Shown piece after piece: positions 35,249 to 45,706 of a stretch of 64,000 bases of DNA. The translations under genes were made by a program, and so were the position numbers. This DNA comes from Hygrophila difformis (Eukaryota; Streptophyta; Magnoliopsida; Lamiales; Acanthaceae): positions 2,833,431 to 2,897,430 of the forward strand of contig JAOANR010000005.1 of NCBI GenBank assembly GCA_030278955.1, read 5' to 3'. How positions within the stretch are numbered: the first letter of the stretch is position 1; each line of letters starts with the position of its first letter. The notes below the pieces were generated by a model. It was not told the DNA's origin, searched no databases, and saw nothing but the letters and a program-made list of their open reading frames with translations.

Positions 35249-35573
35249 CTAGTGTTAACAAGGTAGGTTAGAGTTAGACGTTTTTCAGGCAAGGTTAAGA
35301 TATGCACAAATTTAAATCTATATGCAACATGCAAGTGCAAGTCCCTTCCCCATAAAATTTAGTTTAAAATAAATTGCTAAGGGTTGGGCCTCTATAGTGG
35401 GCCAAAATTTAATATTTCTTGGGCTAAGATTTGGGCTATGAAAAAAAAAAGGATTATAGATTTTTGGGCTAAAAAATAGTACTAGTAGTCAAATAAATAA
35501 TTTTAAAAGAAATAACACTTGGGCTTAAAAATATTGGTTTAAAATAATAGTTGTAGCTTTAAAAATTTTTCGG

Positions 35574-35585
35574 GCTCTGATACCA
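35574..35585 (-). promoter_or_regulatory. Primer-binding site (initiator tRNA-Met)
   Basis: On the minus strand, TGGTATCAGAGC begins three bases after the LTR end GGTGTTACA. It is the standard complement of the tRNA-iMet 3' end used by many plant gypsy and copia elements. Confidence 0.92.
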
Positions 35586-35588
35586 ACT

Positions 35589-38349
35589 TGTAACACCCCG
35601 GATTTGATAACCCAGGCTGGGATGTCACCGCCGCAATTCCCTAGTAAGACACGGCTTCCCGAGCTTGCTAAGGAAATGCAAGGCTTGTGGGTATGAAAAG
35701 ATTTAAAAACATTTCAAGATTTAGTCCGGAAATTTATAATACTTAATACGATAGTAATAATCATCATGCGCGAAAAGTAAATAAAGGAAGTGCAGCGGAA
35801 AGCAAAATCACGGCCAACATGGCCAAATCCTCGGGTTTAACAGACCCGGTAAAAACAGTACGATGCAGAAATTTAAAATGTTCATAAATGATTCCCCCCA
35901 AGTGCATGCGTATGCGTCACTCGACATACTCTGTAAAAGAAAAATAACAACGGTTGTCAGTATAAAAATATACTGAGTAAGTTAATCCCTAACTACAAAT
36001 AAAAGGGGTTACAAGTGTTTAAACTAAAGATTTCGCTTATCGTACGAGAATTTAAAAATACATGATTTATTAGCAGCGGAAAATTATGATTAAAGAACTT
36101 AATTTAAAAAGCGTAATCTAAAGCATAATTTAAGATGCATAAAATTTAAATACGTAATTAAAGACAGGATAAATACGATTTAAGCATAATGAAACACTCA
36201 CACGAGTCTTTTACTTTTCATCCCGTAAACTAAGAAGAGGACACCATACCGGGAGATCACTAACGAGGCAGTCCAAACAATGGGAGACCACTAACGAGGC
36301 AGTCTCAAAGATAGTAGGACCACTAACGAGGCGATCCAAAAAGATAGTAGGACCACTAACGAGGCGATCCAAAAAGATAGTAGGACCACTAACGAGGCAG
36401 TCCACAAATACAGCGCGCGAGATCACTAACGAGGCAATCTCAGATAGTAAGGAGACCACTAACGAGGCAGTCTCAAAGATAATGATAGTATGAAGATCGG
36501 CTCAGCCTAGTGAACGGGATTTTTCGAAAGTTCGTATTTCAAAGTTATCAAAGGATCGATATCGCGTTTTCATAGTTCGAGTTTTCTCAAGTTCGAAAAA
36601 TCCTATTCGAGGCAGTTTACGCCTTTCTTAATTTAAAATTCGTTTTTCCTCCAAAAATTCTGAAACTTGGCCAGTAATTCAAAAACACACACATGAACAA
36701 CTTTCATGTTTTAGGTTTTTGGAAATAAGGTTCCGGAGTGAGTTGAAATTTGAGTTTATTGCAAAGAATAATTTACGTCTTAAAAACTGTTTCCGTCACA
36801 GGTTCGTATAACGCCGATTAAAAATTCATTTCAAAACCAATCGATGTGAAATTTTTACAGTAACTACACAACACCTTAAGGAACAACTTTCATGTTTTAA
36901 GTTTTTGGAAATAATGAATTCTTGGTACTCAAAAATCGTGTGCAACACACTGTATACTCATGGCCCTTTAAACGAATTCAAAACAGTTCTAAAAACTTGG
37001 CCGATTGACATATCAAATGAACACCAAAATTCGTGAAATTTTGTAGGCATAATCTAGACACAATTATCTACAACTTTTGTTTAGAAATGCAAAGTTAAAT
37101 CATTCGAAAAATGGGTGAAAAACATGCATCAAGTTGAATGAAGGAATCTGTCACAGATTTGAAACGTTCGGTTTGATACAGAAAGTTCATGGCGAAAATT
37201 GGGATAGCAAAACTTAATGTCAATGGCTAAAATTTGGACACAAGTTAGATAAAGGTGTTAGGAACAACTTTTATGTTGAAAAGTTTTCGGTTTGAATTCC
37301 CGAAGGTCGAGTTTTTGGCGAGTCTTTAAAATTGGACGAAAATAGGGTTTTTGAAAACCGATTTTTGTTACAAGCCTATATCTCGAGATTTAAACAACAA
37401 ACAACCGCAAACATTTGTGAGTAAGGTGTTAACTTACTTAGAATGATGATAGGGTCGCTGGATTGGGTTTCCGGACGTCCTAGGGTCACGACGAACGGCC
37501 AACTTCTCCGATTGCTTTTTGTTCGTTTTCCGACGTGAAATCGTAGTAAGGAAATAGTGTTAGAATTCGAGTTTTGGAGACTCATGGACTGATGGAATGA
37601 TATATTAAGACTTACCAAGGTTCTATGAAGCCGTGGCTCAGTCCCGTTCACCTCGTCGTCGCCGGAAAGTTTGCCGGAAAGCTTCGTCGGGAGGGTTTGG
37701 CTTGGAGAGGGAGTTTGTAAGTGTGGTGGGGATAGGTTTTCTGTGGGATTAGGGTTGTGAGTCTCCCCAGCCGCCCCTAAGCCTCCCTTAAGGCTGGGAT
37801 TTGGTTTCCCTCGAAGGGAGATGTGATTTCGGCAAGAAAATCACCCCCGAATGGAAAGATTACACCTTCAGCCCCTCTGGCGCGGAGGTGGCGCGCACCC
37901 TCCCCTATGGTCGCGCGGAGCACGCGCGCCAGGCCTGGCGTCGCGACGCCTTTGGCCGCGCGGTGGCCGCGCGGCGGCGCGCGGACAGCGCGGGCCGGCC
38001 GGACCGGCCGGTTCGGCTCCGCGTGTTCCGTCGGGTCTTCCCTCGCTTTCCCCTATCGGTTTTCTACGTGTTAGCTCGATTCCCTGGGTCGTTTTCGTTG
38101 CGGAATCTTCTCCTTAATCTTGTTGCGAGTCCGGCTTATCGCTCGCAACATTTCCGGGTCCTACTTAGCCTAGTCTAAATTGGTTCCAACATCTCCTATC
38201 GTCCTTGTGATCTAATTCGTGATGTACTTTGTGATTTATTTCGTGACTGAACTTAGAAATCAGTTCTAAGCTGCCTACGTACCCTGTGAAGGGATCAAGT
38301 CATGACGTAGTTCAAAACAATTTGAATTTGTTTTTCCTCGGGTGTTACA
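35589..38349 (-). repeat. Chromovirus 5' LTR (LTR2), shared with a truncated second copy
   Basis: 2,761 bp, near-identical to LTR1. Differences seen include C/T at the CCAGG(C/T)(C/T)GGGATG site, one extra C in a C run near 35898, one fewer and one duplicated minisatellite unit, and A/G in GTAATTTCGG versus GTGATTTCGG. On its right side it is followed by PPT-side internal sequence rather than host DNA. Confidence 0.95.
36250..36475. repeat. Minisatellite in LTR2
   Basis: Same CACTAACGAGGC unit as LTR1, with a duplicated GCGATCCAAAAAGATAGTAG unit and a missing first unit. Confidence 0.85.
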
Positions 38350-38845
38350 TCCTCCCCCCCTTAAGAATACAGTTATGTCCCCATAACTGTGGTCGGGTCG
38401 TCTTGGAAGAGGGTAGGGTAACGTTGCCTCATGTCGGCTTCCAATTCCCAGGTTGCCGTCTCCGTCTCGTGGTTGGACCACAGGACCTTGACCATCTTTA
38501 CAGTTTTATTCCTTGTCACCCTTTTCTTGTAGTCGAGTATTTGCACCGGGGTTTCTTCATAGGTCAAGTCATCATCCAATTCGATTACGTCCGGTTGGAG
38601 TACATGCGACGTGTCGGGCACATACTTCTTTAGCTGGGAAACGTGAAACACGTTATGGACGCGTGCTAGTTGAGGCGGCAGCGCCAGCCGGTACGCCAGA
38701 TTCCCTACTCTCTCTAGGATCTCATATGGCCCTATGTATCGTGGGCTCAGTTTCCCCCGCTTGCCAAAGCGCATTACGCCCTTCATTGGCGAGACCTTCA
38801 GCATGACCTTGTCACCGACTTGAAATTCCAAGTCCTGCCGTCTCA
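38350..38845 (-). pseudogene. Truncated second chromovirus copy: 3' end of pol and PPT
   Basis: 496 bp matching 29668-30163: the PPT followed by the last 152 codons of pol ([20 protein letters not shown] ... chromodomain-like end [16 protein letters not shown]). One K/E difference (DYKKRV versus DYKERV) is visible. Homology breaks at CCGTCTCA|GGATTAG. It lies directly beside LTR2 in the same orientation, so LTR-interior-LTR-interior is a tandem array with the right-hand part lost. Confidence 0.93.
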
Positions 38846-39231
38846 GGATTAGAAGTTATTTTTGGGTACGTGAATAATATAACATGATGCTGCATTATCA
38901 TTTATATAATTCTAAAGAGTCATGCTTCTATTCACCTTCAAGTGCGTCAACTACTGAAAGTGATTTAACACTTCTTGCCAAATTCATTTAACACAATTAA
39001 TATTCAGCTTCTCTAAATCAAAATTTAGGTTTTTTTCCCCGAGTTGTGGTTATCAGTTTATTTATTTTAATGTCTATTGGTCTAGTAATCTTGTTTCTGG
39101 TTTGTTGACTGGTTCTTGTCTTTTTCCTGTCAATTGCATGTCTCAGTTTTACCGCGACTCAACTCACATGTGGCAATAAATTCCATTGGCCTTGCCTTTC
39201 GAGTTCCTCGAATCCTGTTTCTTATTTAAAA
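38846..39231. other. Unassigned sequence right of the truncated gypsy copy
   Basis: Moderately AT-rich, complex sequence without ORF. It could be the 5' UTR or intron of the small ORF that follows. Confidence 0.35.
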
Positions 39232-39429
39232 ATGGAGATGGGGTGTGGAAAAAGGAAAACTGAAGTGGTTGATGATACTCTTGCAGTGTCCAAGAGAAAA
39301 TTGCATGTGCAGCTTGCTGTAATGGTAGCAAGCATCAGCATCTTCTCCATCCCATTACTTGAAGCACTCTTTGGAAGTAAGATTGATGACTGCCTTTATA
39401 TTGAGTTTGAGTACGACAAGAGCAAGTGA
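39232..39429 (+). CDS. Small ORF (65 aa) with one hydrophobic segment, unknown
   Basis: MEMGCGKRKTEVVDDTLAVS opens it. A hydrophobic stretch (VQLAVMVASISIFSIPLLEA) could be a membrane segment, and the C-terminus is acidic (CLYIEFEYDKSK). Protein-like composition and a following T/A-rich 3' region hint at a captured or residual host gene end. There are no family motifs I recognise, and it may be the last exon of a longer gene cut by the gypsy junction. Confidence 0.3.
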   Translation: MEMGCGKRKTEVVDDTLAVSKRKLHVQLAVMVASISIFSIPLLEALFGSKIDDCLYIEFEYDKSK

Positions 39430-39734
39430 GGAGATTGTAGTTTTGTTTTGATTCTGCTGATGTCTCTAGTGAGCAGGATTTGTTTACCACACTGGGAATC
39501 TTGTTTTTCATGATGATAGGATTAGTATATTGTACAAAGGCTCAACAATATCCATGTAATTTGTAGTACACGAGTTACTCTTTTGTTTTAAATGAAAGAT
39601 GCTTTTTTTGTTTGCAAATTTTATGTTTCTAATTCATATTTAATGTATTTTCAATGCTTCTAAAATGGTTGAAGACGAAAAGGATTGGTATTAGGCATAA
39701 ATTAATATAAAAATAATTTTTATTAACAAAATAT

Positions 39735-39975
39735 TTTGGAAGGTGAGGACATGGGCGAGGAACTTTTTGTCGCCCCGTTCCTCGCCATTTTCGTCGCGAA
39801 AATCCTCGCCTATGTCCTCGCCCAATTCCTCGCTAAACTCCTTGCCTCCAGGCGAGGACATTGTCGACTAACATGGGAACCCGACGATGCTCTAGGCGAG
39901 GACACGTTTTCCTCGCCTATGTCCTCGCCCCAAGCGTGAGGCGAGGACATAGGCGAGGAAAACTTGTCCCCGCCT
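39735..39975. mobile_element. GCGAGGA-rich foldback MITE
   Basis: The sequence is built of CCTCGCC / GGCGAGG motifs in both orientations, with CCTCGCCTATGTCCTCGCC and its exact complement. A 23-bp perfect hairpin occurs at 39907-39929 / 39940-39962 with a 10-nt loop. The ends resemble each other (GTGAGGACATGGGCGAGGAA and its complement), but a target duplication was not established. The superfamily is uncertain (PIF/Harbinger or hAT). Confidence 0.55.
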
Positions 39976-39999
39976 CCAGGAAATTTTTTTGAAGTGTAA

Positions 40000-40844
40000 T
40001 TGCTCCGTTATAAAAGGATTTCCGTCTCAGTATCCTTACTTCCGCAAACAACGATTTTAGTTGTTCGCATCCTTTCCACTTATATCGGAAGATTTTGACT
40101 CCCGATATAATTCAGAATTTACCATACTCTTGGTAATTCGATGTCACCATCTTCTTGGTGTTGGAGTTTGTTCGTTCTTTTTGTGATGCGGATTTATCCC
40201 AAGACAAGGAATCCTATGGAACTGTTGAGATAACATTGCACCATGTGCAATTGCCATAAAGGGGATGTAGCAAAACATTCAACAGTGCGAACTTGGGAGC
40301 GACTGATTCAAGATGTAAATGGACTATCCGGAGCAGAACTCAGTCCTAACACAATCCAAATAAATTCTTGGGGAATAATTAACTGTTATAACAGTTAGGA
40401 AATCATCGGAATGAGATGGAACCTCAGAATGCCATCAAGACTAACACTACAAGTCGTAGATTGAGATGGCTCCCGGGGTAAAATTCACTGAAGTTGGGAT
40501 CGGTAAGCATGGGAATTGAGTGGATTGTATTAAATTTCCAGCGTTTCATGAGAAAACACGAGACCAACGAGAGAATTGTGTGATGAGATGCAACAAAATG
40601 CAGAACTTCAGGCCAACATAACGATCGCATCTCAGAAATTGTGATACATGCCGTAAAAAGTGTGAGGAAAAGCACAACAGAGGCTTGAGGCATGCAGGTT
40701 ACCCTAAGGCGAGAGTTTCTAAGTAATCGAATGGAGCGGGTAGAAAGTGTTCGGAGTTGGATCTCACCCACCATTCAGTGGAAATAAGATATTGATCTAT
40801 ACACTTATTTCATTCGAGGACGAATGATCCTAAGGGGGAGGGAT
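40000..40844 (+). other. 3' interior end of a second gypsy element with PPT
   Basis: Non-coding sequence that ends in TTCGAGGACGAATGATCC and a purine tract CTAAGGGGGAGGGAT just before an LTR start, the usual 3' end of plant gypsy interiors. No pol domain survives, and the left boundary is approximate. Confidence 0.55.
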
Positions 40845-43800
40845 TGTAACATCCCGGAAAATTATTTCATAATTAATCTAATAAATTATGATTGATGAAA
40901 CAATTGGGCTAAATGAGATTTATATGGTGTTGGACAAAAGAGTGTGGGTAGCCCAACAAGTGAAATAAATGGTGGAATTGTTTAACCCAACATTTTAATT
41001 CATTACCCAAGCCCACAACCCATTTATATTTGACTTGAAAGAGAAATAGGGATCACTTTCACACCCCATTTTCCCGTCACTTTGAGAGCTCAAATTAGGG
41101 CTCATGGAGGAGAGAACCTGTTGACTTGGAGGAAGAGATGAGGCTTTGGAATCAAGCTATTCAAGTGCAATAGAAGCTCCTTGAGGTATGGAATCCACTT
41201 CTCTACCCTTCATTGTTCTGATTTCGGTGTTTTGGGGGAAGAGACAAATTCTTCCATGGTTGGAAGGGAGGCCGGCTGTTTGCCGGAGGAGGTTGTGGTC
41301 GCGACGGTGGTGTGGTGGAGCCAGCGCCGCGGTGGCGTAGCATCGGGGTTGGCGGCAGCAGGCTGCTGCCTGCTGCTGGGCGCAGTGCAACGCGCTGCTG
41401 CGCGTTGCCGGCGGCGAAGCCGCCGCCCTCCGGCGAGGGCGGCAAGTGGTTGATGGTGGTGGTGCTGTGGCCGCAGTGTTGTTGGCGGCAGTGGTGGTGG
41501 TGTTGGGTATTTTTCATAATTTGGTTCCTTGTGCTATTCGAACTCTATGTTCTTATTTGGGGTTGATTATGTGTGTGGGTTTGTGGAATTATTTGTGAAC
41601 TTGTTTAGTGGATGTTGTAATGGAGTTCGGTGCTAGATTATTGTTTGGATTTTATAGGTAAGCAATTGTTGAGTAATCTTGAATTTAAATGTTTTAATGG
41701 ATTTTAAAGTGTTATAGTGAAGTCCTTGTTTAAATTTTATTATGCTATTCTAGTGCTACTTGGTTATTATACAAGTCTTGGTATGCTAATTAAAGGATAA
41801 ATGAATTTAATTGATCATGTTAACATGTGGTTAAATTCTTTTGTATTCTTGGAGTGCTTTATTAAAGTGTTTGGAAAGGATTTTTAATTGGTATCTTTGG
41901 AGTAGCTAAATTGTGATTGTTGAATATTGGAATTCTTGAATAGTTAAAATGATTAGTGTAGAAATATGATTTGGAGGATTTATGGATTGATGTATTGATT
42001 ACTTGAATTGCTTAAGTATGTGAGTTCGGTTTAGATGGATTAAATTTATTATGGACTCAAGTGAGCAACATCATGAATATGTTCTTGTTATGGTATTCTA
42101 TAAGCTAGTTGATCCTTTACTCAATAAATTAAGTTGTTGAGTTCTTATATATGTGGGCTCTTTATATATATTGGATTAAATAGAATGAGAAGTTCTTATT
42201 AGTGTGATTCTTGAACTTGTTAGTCATTATTCTTGAATATTTAGAATTGTATTTGGGTATTTGATGTTGTTCTTTGTTATTGGGAGTTGGTGGATTAAAT
42301 GGTGTAATGGTGGATGGCTTGTTTTGTGGGTTTGATAAAGGGGATTGGAGGTGGATGTTGAATTGGAGATAGGAGGAGATGAATGTGTTGGTGGTGTTAG
42401 AATTATTTAAATTCTCATAATAATATTTTTGTATAGGGATCACTCATGAAGCATTGGGAGTTTGAAGACAAACAAAGGAAGCTTTAAAGATTCATAATAA
42501 AGGCAAGGGTTAGAATGACATAATTGCATAAAGAGATAAGTGGAGATGTTAGACAATGTGAATTCAGAAGATTAGGAATATTATTCCTAGGAATGCTTAA
42601 AACCTATTTTTAGATAACCTAGACGTATTTAAGTGTTCCACACGAATTGTATGATGCCTTAGATGAGCTTGGATTATTATGCCTTAGATGAATCTAAGTG
42701 TTCTCGCGAATCATATATTGCTTTAACAACTAGGTCAAACCTTAGAATCTTAAGGAATACCGGGTGGACGGGTTCCTTGCGCTATGACTTAAGAGAATAT
42801 TTACTGTTATGTTGAGATTGGTGTATTTCAAGACCATTGTGATGATACTTGACAACTCTTATTATGTGTTCAATCTATGGTTTGGTTTTGGTAAATTATG
42901 TCTTATGAAACCAATGCATGAGCCACATGGTACATGGAATTTCGGATATCGGATGAGGGTAATTGTCCCTCCTACGGGTAGAGCCTGTATGTGTCTATAA
43001 CCCTAGGCAGTTGGAGTACTGTCTGGGACACCGGTGTTGGTAGTTATAGAGTCCTCTGCATGGCGAGATAAGCCTGTATGTGTCTATAACCCTAGACAGT
43101 TGAAACAAGTCTAGGATGCCGGTGTTAGTAGTTATAGAGTCCTCTGCATGGCGAGAGATGATATTATTTGGTTAATGGATTATGGTGCATTGGATTGGTT
43201 TCATCTGACATATTATTTGATTAATGAATTATGGTGCATTGGATTGATTTCATCTGACATATAATTTGACTAATGGATTATGGGCATTGAATTGGTTTCA
43301 TATTTGATTAATGGATTATGGTGCATTGGATTGGTTTTTTCTGACATATATTTTATTAATGGAGTATGGTGCATTATATTGGTTTTATCTGACATATGTG
43401 CATGGCGAGAGGTGATATTGGTGATTAATGGATTATGGATAGTATTATGTTGTATATAACTTGAGGAAAATGTCCAGAATTTACTTTATGTCTTTAATTA
43501 TTGTTATTAATTGTTGCTTTAGATTCTTTATGCTATGCTACTTCTATTCCTTGCCAGTACAGCGTTATGTTGTGCTGACACCTTGTCGCTGTTTGGTTGT
43601 TTTATAGATTTCCCTACCGATGGCGCATAACACAATGATGGGGTACGTGCTGAGCGAACTAGTTAGGGTGCATCTTTATGTTTTTATTTAATTGGAATAT
43701 ATTTTTATACACATTTATCGGTTATCTGATGTAGAGTTAGTTGTCGTTCATCGAGGTGATTGTTGAAGCACTTGGATTTTATTATGTGTAAATTTCTGGT

Positions 43801-44027
43801 ATTGAAATTGTGAGCATATTGATAATTTATTCAGGGTTTGTAGCCCGGATATGCAATGTGATATTCCTAGGATTGCTCACAGCTTATGATAGTTTTCTTG
43901 TTACAGTTATTTATTTGTACTTGTGTCTAGCCTTGTATTGACTGTCTAAGCTGAGTAATCGACAGTTTAGAACAGTTAATACGGCGGTGACGTCACGAAA
44001 ATGATTTTAAATTTTCGGGGCGTCACA
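40845..44027 (+). repeat. 3.2-kb LTR of a second gypsy family
   Basis: Begins TGTAACATCCCGG after a polypurine tract and ends GGGGCGTCACA; the terminal TG...CA ends are partly symmetrical. Length 3,183 bp. It contains a G-rich GGTGGTG-type stretch (41290-41510), two about 87-bp repeats (42985-43157) and AT-rich 50-bp repeats (43160-43400). The matching 5' LTR is absent, so this is the 3' end of a truncated element. ORFs inside are not supported. Confidence 0.75.
42985..43400 (+). repeat. Two tandem repeat blocks inside the gypsy LTR
   Basis: First block: two copies of about 87 bp from GCCTGTATGTGTCTATAACC to CTCTGCATGGCGAGA. Second block: about five degenerate units of about 50 bp around ATTATGGTGCATTGGATTGG followed by a CTGACATAT spacer. 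This is an LTR-internal minisatellite. Confidence 0.8.
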
Positions 44028-44868
44028 GAAACCCTGAACACAAGAAAACTATGAAAATATCAAAAATCACAAATCATAATATGGCATACATTATGCAATT
44101 CAATTACAGAATGGTTATGGTGGTGTAGTGACTTACACTATACTGAGAAATCCAGAATTAATGGCCGATGGCCCCATGAGAAAGAGGTGGTGAACGTATT
44201 GCAATTGATTGGTTCCACTCCTTAACGAGATTTTTTTATGAGGGGAAAAGAACCAAAATAATATAATTTGATAAAATAAGTGCGCTAACAAAATCAACAC
44301 TATGTATTTAACAAAATTTTTGTTCTTTTGGCCTATTAGAACCAGGTACCCAAAATTCATTTATTTTCTGTTTTTGAACTGCAAGTATCCGATGCTTTGG
44401 TCGGATAAAAGATCCTGAATGGAATGATTTTGAATATCGACTTATTAGCCTCCTACTTTTGAGTTGTCCAAAAAAGAACTTTATGTAAGAGGTTGAAGAA
44501 ATAAATCATATAGGGCCAACTAGAAAGAGGAATTGGGAATTCCTTCCAGGGACATTAGACAAGGAGCTCCTATTTCCCCGGTCCTCTTCGCGATCGCAGG
44601 TGAAGGTCTTTCGACTCTTTTCCATTGTCTTGATAGTTTGGTAATAGATTGACAATCTTGTATTCGCTCTTTCTTGTGGAAGAGCAATAAAAGCAGAGAA
44701 GATCAAAGAAATAAATCAAGAAAAAGAGCATTCTGATTCGGCATGCACTAACCGTACCCCGCCCCCCCCCAAACGAATAGAAGAATCAATATGTAGAGTT
44801 TAGGAATACAATGGAAGCCACTTAATAAGAATCTATGTATGGAGTAATGATGACTTGGACGTAAAATT
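44028..44868. other. Patchwork between gypsy LTR and copia LTR
   Basis: No intact gene. A plus-strand stretch at 44536-44652 resembles a LINE reverse transcriptase block (separate entry). The AT-rich part 44130-44500 has a minus-strand 75-codon ORF of hydrophobic composition that I do not recognise. Confidence 0.35.
44536..44652 (+). pseudogene. Reverse transcriptase fragment (LINE-type)
   Basis: A 38-codon frame reads SRDIRQGAPISPVLFAIAGE and then GLSTLFHCLDS, corresponding to the '(G)(L/I)RQG.P(L/I)SP.LF....EGL' RT motif of plant LINEs. It has stops on both sides. It is unrelated in detail to the LINE at 24-26 kb, so it is a remnant of another family. Confidence 0.55.
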
Positions 44869-45172
44869 TGTAGATTTTTGATATCGCACACGCACAAAAC
44901 ACTTTACACTTTTGTATCTAAAAGGATAATCAAAAGCGGAGGGTTGTTTAGCTAAAGCTTGCTTTATATTTCTTGCTTTGTTTCGCTCTGAGTTTTACAA
45001 CAATGGAAGTACCTATTTATAGAATCGAAAATAAACAACAGACAATGAACACATGCTAATACTGTTCTTATTGTGGCTTCAAGCTTTTCGGCAAGGTAGA
45101 TGAGCCTCCTTCTTGGACTTCGGCGATTCCTGTTACTTTTACGGCATTTGATGTTTATGCCGTTTTTCAACA
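44869..45172 (-). repeat. Ty1/copia 3' LTR (304 bp)
   Basis: On the minus strand TGTTGAAAAACGG ... ATATCAAAAATCTACA, with TG...CA ends, is preceded by a purine tract TTACGGGGGAG that follows the copia ORF end. It contains a TATA-like TCTATAAATAGG near 45015-45025. Confidence 0.8.
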
Positions 45173-45189
45173 AAACTCCCCCGTAAACT

Positions 45190-45706
45190 TCAAATGCTTC
45201 TGCCATTTATCATCCCTATCATCTTCTTGAACTTGTCCAGCTGTAGCTTCGGCAATGGCTTTGTAAATATGTCTGCCACTTGTTCTTGGCTTGCCACATG
45301 CATTAGTTCCACATTTCCGCTTTTCACATGATCTCGGATAAAGTAGAAATGAACATCAATGTGTTTGCTTTTTTCATGATTCACTGGATTCTTCACCAAT
45401 TCAATTGCGGATTTGTTGTCTATGTGAATCACTGTTCCGCTTGACTGCTTCATCTCCATCTTGCTCAACAGATTTCTAAGCCATACTGCATGACATACAC
45501 ACCAAGATGCTGCTACAAATTCAGCTTCACATGTTGAGAGCTTCACGATCGGTTGCTTCTTTGAAAGCCAAGTAAAAGCAGTATTTCCCATAAAGAACAT
45601 GTACCCTGCAGTACTTTTTCGATCATCAATATCTCCACACCAATCACTGTCAGAGTATCCAATCAGCTTGTGATCTTCTGTCCTCGAGTAGAACAATCCA
45701 TATGAC
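45190..45706 (-). pseudogene. Ty1/copia RNase H, C-terminal fragment
   Basis: About 170 codons of the copia pol C-terminus: LIGYSDSDWCGDIDDRKSTA, GYMFFMGNTAFTWLSKKQPI, LSTCEAEFVAAS, HIDNKSAIELVKNP, HIDVHFYFIRDHV and ADIFTKPLPKLQLDKFKKMIG, ending just before the PPT. This is the RNase H that removes RNA from the cDNA hybrid. The upstream remainder of the element is missing: at 45707 the frame runs into the inverted chromovirus LTR3. Frame intact as far as it goes. Confidence 0.93.

Larger units (their letters stand above)
26913..38349 (-). mobile_element. Complete Ty3/gypsy chromovirus (Tekay-like), minus strand
   Basis: Two nearly identical LTRs (26913-29667, 2,755 bp; 35589-38349, 2,761 bp) flank a 5.9-kb interior. 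Both begin TGTAACACC and end GGTGTTACA in the + reading. On the minus strand the order is 5' LTR, a PBS complementary to initiator tRNA-Met (TGGTATCAGAGC, 35585-35574), a 175-aa leader ORF, an intact 1,558-aa gag-pol, a polypurine tract (AAGGGGGGGAGGA) and the 3' LTR. LTR differences are a handful of substitutions plus a change in tandem repeat number, so insertion is recent. The left flank is LINE sequence; the right flank is a second partial copy, so no simple target duplication is seen. Confidence 0.95.

Noticed and set aside
35589..38845. Assembly duplication as explanation for the second gypsy copy
   Set aside because: The copies show point differences, including an amino-acid change and minisatellite changes, so they are distinct sequences, although only long reads can settle it.
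41181..41566. Overlapping ORFs in both strands of the second gypsy LTR
   Set aside because: G/T-rich low-complexity LTR sequence; no coding signature.
44130..44500. Possible plastid or mitochondrial insertion
   Set aside because: Some phrases look organelle-like, but I could not match a specific organellar gene; left unassigned.
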